Part shown: positions 7,369-14,626 of the stretch, piece by piece
Layout: the number at the start of each line of letters is the position of its first letter
How positions within the stretch are numbered: position 1 is the first letter of the stretch
Assembly (NCBI GenBank): GCA_018398765.1
Contig: JAHBMJ010002930.1
Coordinates: forward strand, 1 to 14,626
DNA: 14,626 bases
From: Chromera velia
Taxonomy: Eukaryota > Sar > Chromeraceae
Reading direction: 5' to 3'
Program-made: the position numbers and the translations under genes
The notes under the pieces: generated by a model
The model's database searches: none
What the model was told of the DNA's origin: nothing
Seen by the model: the letters and a program-made list of their open reading frames with translations, nothing else

Positions 7369-7376
7369 TCTGCGTA
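7369..7376. repeat. Right target-site duplication of the hAT element
   Basis: TCTGCGTA directly follows the right terminal inverted repeat; it is the partner of TCTGCATA at 5040-5047. Confidence 0.8.
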
Positions 7377-7783
7377 GAGCTAGGCGTAGAGTCACCTTTT
7401 ATGCCCGGCTGCCCACGAAGATCTTATGTGGCTCCCACTCCGCGTCTTTTGGAATCTCCGGTTCATACTTCTCTGCCCGCTAACGTTAAACATCATTTTT
7501 CACAACCAGGACGGAATAGTCCTTCCCTGAGTACCAGGTTCACTACCCGAGTGATTGCTCTTACTATGTGTGCGATTCAAAGAACGTATGATGCGATGGG
7601 AGGGTGGGTTCCGTTTCGGTTTTCGAAATGGTCATTCTTGATTCCTTGAGATGATCTTCCCTTTTTACTTATTCTGATTATGAATCTTTTATTTTGATTT
7701 GATTTTTTCTTAACCGTGCGCAGCGCCGCCGTTTGAACGTGCAGCATCCGGTCCAAGTATTCCCTTATCATTACCCTTAATAT
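7377..7783. other. Spacer right of the hAT element
   Basis: A plus-strand frame at 7401-7649 is open but has no recognisable motif and neighbour-like composition; I do not call it a gene. Nothing else is seen. Confidence 0.4.
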
Positions 7784-8003
7784 ATGATGATTGAGGGTTT
7801 TTTCTAGTTTTTTCATATATGCCGCGGTCTCTATATATGAAAGGTGGATCTAACCTAGTTTGTCGATTTATTCCGTCGTACGACTACCAATGACGAAAAT
7901 GATGATTGAGGGTTTTTTCATGGATGCCGCATCCCCATATATGAGAGGCGGATCTAACCTAGTTTGTCGATTTGTTCCGTCCTACGACTACCAGCGACGA
8001 AAA
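7784..8003. repeat. Diverged tandem direct repeat, 115 and 105 bp
   Basis: Copy 1 (7784-7898) and copy 2 (7899-8003) both begin ATGATGATTGAGGGTTTTTT, share GGATCTAACCTAGTTTGTCG near the middle and end in CGACTACCARYGACGAAA. Copy 1 is longer by about ten bases in the T-rich/TATATG portion. They are adjacent, with several substitutions between them. Confidence 0.85.
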
Positions 8004-8058
8004 TAGGTGTGACTTCGATTACCCTACGATGAAAATAGGCGTGACTTCGATCACCCTG
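8001..8058. repeat. Short tandem repeat, ~31-bp unit
   Basis: AAATAGGTGTGACTTCGATT (8001-8020) recurs as AAATAGGCGTGACTTCGATC (8033-8052), each followed by ACCCT or CACCCT. It directly abuts the larger repeat and shares its GATGAAAAT/GACGAAAAT edge. Confidence 0.75.
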
Positions 8059-8453
8059 ATACACATATAATTTGCTTTTCATGCATGTGCCATGCATGCA
8101 TGCAGCTGTCGAGGGCCCGCGGGGCCCCTATAGAGTTGCGCGGCCGTGTCGGGGCATGCCGGGGCGTCTCCGACATTGCACGTGTATATCAGACTGACAA
8201 AGTCTGAGTCGCTTGTGTGATTTGACAGCTGGCCATCCACTAAGGACAGCTGATTCAGTGACCAAACACACGTCTAAGCAGCTGGACCATTGTCGACCCT
8301 TGCAGAGGACGCTGCACTTGTGCCAAAAATTCTTCTCCGCTCTTGGCTCGGACAGCTTGGAAATCCGTAACCCTCCGTCTCCATATCTCTGACTGGACAC
8401 AGTATATTCGCTGTCACTGAAGCGAAGCAGTCAAGTGAAGTCCAGACGGAAGG
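8059..8453 (+). other. Presumed upstream region of the BTB gene
   Basis: It holds a CATG-rich cluster at 8081-8105 with two GCATGC palindromes, a GC-rich near-palindrome (GGGCCCGCGGGGCCCC, 8114-8129) and another GCATGC at 8155. No TATA box is placed convincingly. A minus-strand frame at 8128-8400 shows no recognisable content. Confidence 0.4.
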
Positions 8454-9248
8454 ATGGGCCAGGTTTGCGAGCCGCCCTGTGCTCCAAGACCGCTGAAGGA
8501 AGTCAAATCCAATTTTTCAGTTGAAGGAATGTCTCACTCCTGTGAGTGCGCCTGCGTGTCCATCGCCCTCCGAGATTTTGAGGAGACGGTCGTGTGCAGG
8601 AGGGCGCTGCTTGTGAAACACTCTGAGTATTTCAGAGCTATGCTTGAAGGAGGGCATTTCAGGGAGGGAACCGCCCCAGGAAAAGCCATCAAGATCACGG
8701 AAGAGTGGCTGCAGCCCGAGACCTTCAAGCATCTGAATGCACTCATGGCCCTGTCTGAGATTACCTCTCCCTCCTGCCCCCTGCCAATAGACGATCACTT
8801 GAAAGGGGTGTGCACCAAAGCCTGCACCCTCGACAACCCCAACGGTCCTTTTGCGCTCCTGAAGATGTGTGACTATTTCCAGATGGACGAACACGTGGGT
8901 GCGATCCTTCGGAACCTCTACGACACTCTCGACTACTGGCCGCTTGAAGCTGTGCGCGTCCTGCACGAGCTCAAGCCTGGTATTTTGGACTCTGCCGACT
9001 TTCCCTTCGACAAGGTGGCTGCGAAACTCCTGCCCAAGATGGGCGAGAAGGGAACGGAGGAAAAGCTCAGCAGTTTCCCTCCGAAGTTCCTCGCCCGTCT
9101 CCTGAAGAAGCAGCACGATCTGTCCGCTCAGTCTGCCACGGCTGTCGACGACCGCGTCCGGGGGCACATCCGAGGAAGGCCGCATGCCAGCTGCCTCTCC
9201 GGGAGAAGGTGCGACTGCTGTGAGTACATCGCGAAGCTGAAAGTGTGA
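8454..9248 (+). CDS. BTB/POZ-type domain protein, single exon
   Basis: A 264-residue intact ORF with ATG at 8454 in a purine-rich context (GGAAGGATGG) and a TGA stop. Residues ~33-75 contain a BTB-like core: a hydrophobic strand (CACVSIAL), then VVCRRALLVKHSEYFRAMLE, matching 'F.aHk.vLa.rS.yFraml' of BTB domains, with Cys where His is usual. Residues 78-100 continue as the strand-helix segment (IKITEEW...FKHLNALMAL). Residues 133-155 (FALLKMCDYFQMDEHVGAIL) match the 'll.lAdyfqm..l...c' helix that closes the domain. Residues 160-225 are helical and resemble a BACK-like extension. The C-terminus has a Cys cluster (SCLSGRRCDCCEY, ~245-257). BTB domains mediate protein-protein contacts, often as cullin-3 adaptors; partner and pathway cannot be read here. 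An alternative start is the ATG at 8529. The codon texture is uniform, with no frame break. Confidence 0.82.
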   Translation: MGQVCEPPCAPRPLKEVKSNFSVEGMSHSCECACVSIALRDFEETVVCRRALLVKHSEYFRAMLEGGHFREGTAPGKAIKITEEWLQPETFKHLNALMALSEITSPSCPLPIDDHLKGVCTKACTLDNPNGPFALLKMCDYFQMDEHVGAILRNLYDTLDYWPLEAVRVLHELKPGILDSADFPFDKVAAKLLPKMGEKGTEEKLSSFPPKFLARLLKKQHDLSAQSATAVDDRVRGHIRGRPHASCLSGRRCDCCEYIAKLKV

Positions 9249-10084
9249 GAGAGAAGGCAGACTGTTGGGAGATCATTCAACAGTTCAGATGAGAAGGGAA
9301 GAGAAGGGAAGGATTCATTTGCACAGGAGTCTCGGGAACTTTCCACAAAAGAAGCGGGCGTAGGGGTCTAGTTGTAAAGAAAGGGGGTGTTGGTATTTGT
9401 GTGCATAGAGGGAGGTCTGAAGGGAGAAAGAAGAAAGAGGGACAGAAAAGTACGTGAAGGAAACAGGCGACGGTCGCGTGGTGAATGGTAGCGTTCTCTT
9501 CAGTAGGTGCTTGGGGGGGGNTGGGGGGGGAAACGGGGCCGTTGGAATCTGTGAGGACGATGGTGAAAGATCACCTTGTACGTTTAATGCATAACTCAAT
9601 GCATCATCTTGCACATTGAAGGTTTGTCTCTGAGAACCTGAAGAACTTTTTTCTGCATTGGAGACGCCGTGTAGGTGCGTGCGTGCGTGTTGTGTCGTTG
9701 TGACCACCCTCCGATCAACCGGTGCGTCTGCTTGCGGCGTTTGCTGCTGCTTTCTGTCCTGCCTTGTTCGCTATCCTATCCTATTCTACTGGCACGATCA
9801 CCTTGGTAATTGTCCGACGCGGTTCAGACGGAAAAGTAATAATGAGAACGAATGAAGTTAAACGGGGAGGTGTTGAGTGGGGGGGTGAGTGTCCCGATAA
9901 AAAAAAGGAGGGGCAAGTGGAGGGTAACTTAATGTGAAAGGCTTTCGTGTCAGCACTGCCGTGAACCCGTACGTCTGCATGTGGTGTCCTGTTGCGAGAG
10001 AAGGGTGACGTACTTGCAAGGAAAGTTCTGGCCGGGTGCAGCAATGAAGGAGTCGGAAACTGAGGAAGATCGGAGGGTGGTGCA
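9249..10084. other. Region downstream of the BTB gene
   Basis: Purine-rich at first (GAGAAGGGAAG repeats, 9288-9312), then G runs around an undetermined base N at 9521. Frames on both strands are open for short distances but are low-complexity or unremarkable. It probably begins with the BTB 3' UTR; no gene is called. Confidence 0.4.
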
Positions 10085-10124
10085 TTGATTGCTAGATTGA
10101 TTGATGGATTGATTGATTGATTGA
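10085..10124. repeat. (GATT)n microsatellite
   Basis: Imperfect run of ATTG units (TTGATTGATTGATTGATTG at the right end) with two interruptions. Confidence 0.85.
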
Positions 10125-11475
10125 AAACGGTGAATCAGTGAACGAGTGAATGACCGCGAGTGAGCGGACGAGGGGGGTCGAGTGCGTCATTGAATCCATC
10201 TGGCATCAACCAGTGGATCGAAGACGATCTATCTTTGACTTCACCTTGTTGCAGTCTTCATTGCAGTGCTGGAGCGCCTGCATGTCTGATCTGTAAAATG
10301 ACTTCATGCAGTTTGAGTACAGGAAGGATGTCAAATTTCTGTGGAAACTAGAAATATGTTCGATCCAAAGCTAGATCCAGAGAGAAACATATCAAAAATT
10401 AAATTAACTGTGTTTTCTAATTAATTTTGATTGTAGTCTAGATCGTAGTGCAAGCATTAGTGCATGCACCACTGGCAGATTAGGTATTTAATCATAATGC
10501 AAACGTTCAAAGTGCATCGTCTATAGGAAAAACTAGTTAATTAATGTTTATGTACACCAGTCTCCAGACCTTCCTGTTTCATGACGGTAACTTTTGTTCC
10601 AAACTCTAGTCCATGCAGACTCTAATTTTTGATTATGTAAACATTGTAAAGCATTGTAAACGATCAAAGGAGAGATCTGCTAGAAAGGGACTCGGCTAGG
10701 GACCTATATAGCTAGGGACTCAGACGGCTATCTGCATTATCGATTCTACATATCATATCAAAAACTGTAGTTACTGTTACTAATACTAGCTGTACTAAGT
10801 TAAAAAATATGCTAGAAAACATGCTTATTAGATATCTAGTTAGCTAAGTTACGTATAATTATAAGTTTTTGGCTACATGTTGTTCTATATAAAATTTAAG
10901 CCTGAGGTTTTGATTTATAGTAATTTTGTACCATCCTAGGTACCATCTCAGTGACTAAATGAGTGATTATCTCACTGATAACACTTTGTTTTAACCTTCT
11001 AGAATATATAGTACGTATAATTCAAACTGTAATCAATTAAGTGAAAATCTCTGTTTTTTAAAAAATTAAAATAAATTCCATTAATTTGAATTGAAGCGGT
11101 TCAAGCGAATGAGCCACCACTTAGGCTCTAGCCAACTACAGATCTAATTTTCTTTAATTTTTATGTTTTTTTTTCCTTCTTCTTCGAAATTCTGATTCAA
11201 ATTCATATATACATTTTCTTATCCATGCCTTTTCAGATGCATTTTGATATATATTGGACATCCATTCAATTTTACAAATGTTTCAAATTACTGCTTTTGT
11301 ATACTTCATTGTTTTTTATCACTGCATGATGCAAAACTTGGTCTTCGAATCCAATCCGGATCTCACGTACACACTGTACAACCTTCACCTCAAGGTGAAG
11401 CCACTTGCAACTTCAAGTGTCCGGTTTCCAGCACGAACACACAATCGACAAACAGGAGTCGATCACAAAGGTCGC
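10125..11475. other. AT-rich intergenic region
   Basis: About 1.3 kb, strongly AT-rich from 10350 on, with frequent stops in all frames. Short palindromic pieces occur, such as TCAGTGA/TCACTGA at 10948-10954 and 10972-10978 and a GCATGC at 10463. The right end probably holds the 3' UTR of the minus-strand spliced gene. No gene is supported. Confidence 0.5.
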
Positions 11476-11825
11476 TCAGTTCATCTCCACGTCAACTGAG
11501 CCGGCCTGCTCGTCGCCACTGATGTCGTCGCTGCAAACAACACCGACAAGAGCACAAAAAGGGGTACGAAAGATATGATTCTGATAGGCAGCCTCACTCA
11601 AAGATCCGGTCTACGGGGAGGAAAAACGATCAGAAAAGCAGAAAGACAACAAGAGGGGAGCAAACAAGAGAAACGAAGAAGAAAGCTCTGTCTTTGTGGC
11701 TTTGGTAAGTGAACAGCCAAAACGAAGCAAGGGAAATTAAAATGTTGTAGTAGCAACGATACTGTATATGGACAACGCACAACATACATATGCACTCCAG
11801 GGACACATAGGCAGCCTAAGGCAGC

Positions 11826-11866
<41 letters not shown>

Positions 11867-13344
11867 ACACACGCACGCACGCACGCACGCGCGCCCACGC
11901 ACACACAGGGGGAGAGAGAAGTGGGAGGGAAGAGAGAGGGAGCGAGAGAGGAGAGAGACATGCAATGCGTACTGTGAGTGACACTGTACTGACTCGGACT
12001 TGGAGCTTTTCTTCCCTCTTCTCCCGTGCGGGGTCTGCTTTGCCTCCGTGTAGTCTTGGGCACCCTGCAAGCACTCAAGGATCGCATCATTCTAGGTTAA
12101 TGTCAAAGTATCTTCAGTACACTTCGGTACTAAGCCGACGTAAACAAAAGCTTCTCGGTGAAAGAGTGACGGATTCGAACGCCAGAACTTGCAAGGAGCC
12201 AACCAACAGATATTCAAGTGAGAGAAACACAGCGGCATACACAAGAGGAGCAACGTGGGAAAAAGATCCCAGAAGAAGGAATAAAGGAAGGAGGAACGGA
12301 AGGAAAGACAAGAGCACGAAAAGAAAAAGGGAAGGAAAGATGAACTTTCCGATTAAGAAAAAAAGGGGAATTCAAGCACTTTCCTCGTGACGGCAAAGGG
12401 ACGAAACTCATTTCATCCTTCTCATGGTACCCTTTTCATTGTATGGCATTTCAGATGAGGTATGAAATCGATCACAACGAAGAAACAACGGTATTGCAAG
12501 CCTGCCTACCAAGGGGTAGTCGGGGACCTTCCCCTCCTGGCCTCTCTGCGTCTCTTCGCGAAGCTTGTCCAAGTCAGGAGCTGCACACAACTCGACCTTG
12601 GCCTCATCTTGTTGCTGCTGTTGGTGGGGCCATGCGGCGAGTTCTCTGAATGTTGTCTCGAAATACGTAAGCTCCTCCTCCGTCGGTGGTCGAATGGTGC
12701 CGTCAGGGTTTCGCATCATGATTTGGTACTTCTGTCTCTCTTCAGGATCCCCATTCTGCAAGCGGAGAAAGAGGAAATGCATGAAGCATGCATTCCAAAT
12801 AGTTCGGACAATCAAAATGAAAAGAGAGCAACAAACACCCTTTAACATATGGAGGGAGACGGGAACATTCGAAAAGAAAGCAAACGTACACGGAACAAAA
12901 GCTGGCACTGGGGGAGGTGACCATTTTTAAATCAACCCATGAATGATGCAGTACGGGATACAGGTGTACGCTGAAAAGATCAACCTCTCATACATGCGCG
13001 CACATAATGTGGCGCCGTGTTGCTCTCTCTCTGTCTTGCAGAGCAGGAGGATACTGACGCTTACTGTCAAGCACAGCTATACACACTTGTTTTGCCATGC
13101 AGAATGACACCTGAAGCCCTGAGCATCCAAGCTCCTAAATCTGTACAGAGCGGCAACTGCATTATTCATGGTCTGTCTGTACACGTAACTTACCGTCTGT
13201 TGGGTCTGCTTCCCGTCAGGACCTGCAGGGCGTCCCACGCAACATGCAAAATTAATGGACAGTTCAGATGGATTCCATCATCTGTACAACATGTAGTTGC
13301 TGATAAGTGCAGTGGCAATCTCTTTACTCACCGACGTTCGCCAT
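11476..13344 (-). CDS. Five-exon gene, small hydrophilic protein of unknown function
   Basis: Assembled from splice signals on the minus strand. Exon 1: 13344-13332, starting in a good context (AAGGATGG) and ending at a GTGAGT donor. Exon 2: 13222-13194, 29 nt, CTGCAG acceptor and GTAAGT donor. Exon 3: 12755-12510, CTTGCAG acceptor and GTAGGC donor. Exon 4: 12064 to about 11994, CTTGCAG acceptor, donor GTCAGT (or GTGTCA after 11985). Exon 5: 11530-11476, TTTGCAG acceptor after a pyrimidine tract, TGA stop. Phases agree at every junction and give about 137 residues. The protein begins MANVGPDGKQTQQT. Exon 3 adds NGDPEERQKYQIMMRNPDGT, then TIRPPTEEELTYFETTFREL and a short Gln run. Exon 4 is basic (GRRGKKSSKS) and exon 5 acidic (DDISGDEQAGSVDVEMN). 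No signal peptide or membrane segment is seen. I do not recognise the family. Exons 1-3 are firmer than 4-5; without the last introns, exon 3 would read on to a TGA at 12408-12410. Confidence 0.6.
11827..11908. repeat. (CA)n/(GCAC)n compound microsatellite
   Basis: About 46 bases of CA dinucleotides with one AT interruption, followed by GCAC units and a CGCGCCCACGCACACACAG end. It falls inside the proposed last intron of the minus-strand gene, where it reads as (TG)n. Confidence 0.92.
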
Positions 13345-13766
13345 CCTTGGAAGGTCACAGAATGTCACACAGAACGGAGCCGTTAGTTGCTTTGTAAATA
13401 TATATTCTGGCCTCAAGGTTCTGTAAAGATGTTGTTTGGAATTCAAGGGAGCTAAAGTAGTCGCAGTGAAAGCTTAATGAAGACATAGACCAGACCTTGT
13501 GTACAATGTCATTGAGATTTGAGGTCGCGCCACCAGTGATGATGCTCGCCTGTCTCGATCTGGAGGTCCAATTTGTTGACTCTGACACTGTGGTCTGACT
13601 CAGTGAGACGGAGACAGGCGGGGGCAGATGTTGCATCATGTTGCATCATTGCAGTCTGACTGAAAAAAAAAAATAATGCTCGCATTGCATGAAGTGTTGC
13701 ACATTCACTATACATTCACTGCACTGAAATTATACTGAAATTGCACCCTGCAGGTAATTTGCATGC
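13345..13766. other. Presumed upstream region of the spliced minus-strand gene
   Basis: No gene seen. TGTTGCATCA is repeated in tandem (13629-13648, 11-bp spacing), next to an A run at 13661-13671. A GCATGC lies at 13761. A minus-strand frame at 13355-13639 shows nothing recognisable. Confidence 0.4.
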
Positions 13767-13892
13767 ACCCTCGCGCGCGCGGCGCGCGCGGCGGCTGCAT
13801 GCATGCATGGTTCCGACCCCGCGACGCCATGCAGGCTGACAATTAAAAGGCATTCACTATATATACACGAGAGTAGGCGCGCACTGCGCGCC
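13767..13892. repeat. CG-rich alternating and palindromic sequences
   Basis: CGCGCGCGCGGCGCGCGCGG (about 13772-13791) is alternating CG, followed by TGCATGCATGCATGG (13797-13810). At 13876-13892 GGCGCGC-ACT-GCGCGCC is a perfect 7-bp inverted repeat with a 3-base loop. Alternating CG can form Z-DNA; any regulatory role is a guess. Confidence 0.6.
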
Positions 13893-14604
13893 GAAAGTGC
13901 TTGTTGCATGGGGGGGATTTTTGTCACATGTTTTGTCCTCTATACGTACGCCGATGGGACTCTCATCAGTATATGCAATATCATCATCAGTATACGCATG
14001 CGGTGCGCAGGCGGCCCAGTGGCCTGATCAAGACCTAACAAAAAAATTAGACAAATATCTAAGGCATACGCATCAAAGCAGGAGATGCGTTAGGCCTAAA
14101 TTTGTATGGATGCAAATATATATGCCCCCGCTATTTATTCACAAAACTTGAACAACAAAACGAGAAGGAGTAAGAAGGAGAAAAGAAGGGGGGTGCAACT
14201 AAAATTTTTAGAAGTGAAGTCAACAGCTTTTATGTACGTTTATGTATAATAAATTTTTGTTAGTTAGTCAGTCAGATGGAGGAAAATCTTAAAACAATTA
14301 AAAACAATTTATAAAACGATAAACAACATAGATTTTTCAAAAGTAAAATTATAGTTAATTTTATAATATAAAAAAAATTATTTCATCTGAATTCATTTCT
14401 ACTTTTAAAAAACAATTACAAATAATCTATTCACAATTATTCCTACAGATTGACTCACATACAAATAGTCAATGATAGTTTTTTTCTGATTCTCCTATTT
14501 TCTGATACTCTCATTCTCTTGGGGTAATGGAGTCCCGCCCTTACTTGCCCGTAACGAAATCTAACAGAGAGACGAGAAAAAGGAATCGAAGTACCTCTCT
14601 CTTT
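13893..14604. other. AT-rich spacer at right end
   Basis: A plus-strand frame from 13897 is open to 14151 without recognisable content. From 14140 the sequence is AT-rich with A and T runs. No gene is supported. Confidence 0.45.
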
Positions 14605-14626
14605 CCCCCCCCCCCCCCCCCCCCCC
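14605..14626. repeat. Poly-C run at window end
   Basis: 22 consecutive C end the window; probably where assembly stopped. Confidence 0.9.

Noticed and set aside
8517-9185. 222-codon minus-strand frame opposite the BTB gene
   Set aside because: It is the antisense of a well-supported BTB coding sequence and has no recognisable motif.
9315-9707. 130-codon minus-strand frame downstream of the BTB gene
   Set aside because: It crosses the N, is rich in Ser/Pro from G-run sequence and lacks splice or start context; probably UTR or spacer.
12142-12190. TTCGAAT-type word on the minus strand suggesting a tRNA T-loop
   Set aside because: The flanking bases do not form a five-pair T stem, and no anticodon or acceptor stem can be drawn.
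11598-12317. Overlapping minus-strand frames across the CA microsatellite, including Val/Cys or Cys/Val repeats
   Set aside because: The repeats are translations of (TG)n; only the short segment 12064 to about 11994 fits a spliced gene.
13017-13060. CT-rich stretch followed by TTGCAG on the plus strand, an apparent acceptor
   Set aside because: It lies opposite an intron of the minus-strand gene, and no plus-strand exon of convincing composition follows.
1-14626. CRISPR array, bacterial operon or phage-type defence system
   Set aside because: The repeats lack regular spacing and spacers, genes carry introns and the mobile elements are eukaryotic.

Overview
This looks like a stretch of eukaryotic nuclear DNA of moderate GC content. 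Genes are sparse and intron-containing, transposon remnants are frequent, and microsatellites, AT-rich spacers and GCATGC-type palindromes are common. The mix (retroelement Gag-like ORFs, a hAT transposon, an intronless BTB gene, many GCATGC motifs) would fit a large-genome protist such as a chromerid alga (for example Chromera). That is an impression from composition and gene style, not a proof. The window ends in a run of 22 C and contains one N inside a G run, as expected for a draft contig.

Layout. (1) 1-521, minus: the 5' part of a retroelement Gag-like gene that runs off the left edge. (2) 1005-3206, minus: a long Gag-like ORF with a coiled-coil N-terminal half, a helical capsid-like centre and a basic Gly/Ser/Arg tail. 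Its frame continues upstream of an in-frame TAG at 3228-3230, so the copy is probably damaged. No reverse transcriptase, protease or integrase is seen. (3) 3207-5047: non-coding, with a hairpin, a TATA-like stretch and two tandem 60-bp repeats. (4) 5048-7368: a 2.3-kb hAT transposon with 9-bp perfect terminal inverted repeats, an 8-bp target duplication (7 of 8 identical) and subterminal TTACCGG repeats. It holds only the C-terminal part of a hAT transposase, interrupted by TGA codons, with an unusual long acidic tail. (5) 7369-8453: spacer with a ~110-bp direct repeat and a GCATGC cluster. (6) 8454-9248, plus: a single-exon BTB/POZ-type protein. (7) 9249-11475: mainly AT-rich spacer. (8) 11476-13344, minus: a five-exon gene I assembled from splice signals and codon phase, coding for a small hydrophilic protein of about 137 residues that I cannot name. 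(9) 13345-14626: spacer, GC-palindromic then AT-rich, ending in poly-C.

There is no operon or pathway here. The two cellular genes (BTB protein and the spliced minus-strand gene) appear unrelated and lie among mobile-element debris. The main results are the delimited hAT element and the hidden spliced gene.
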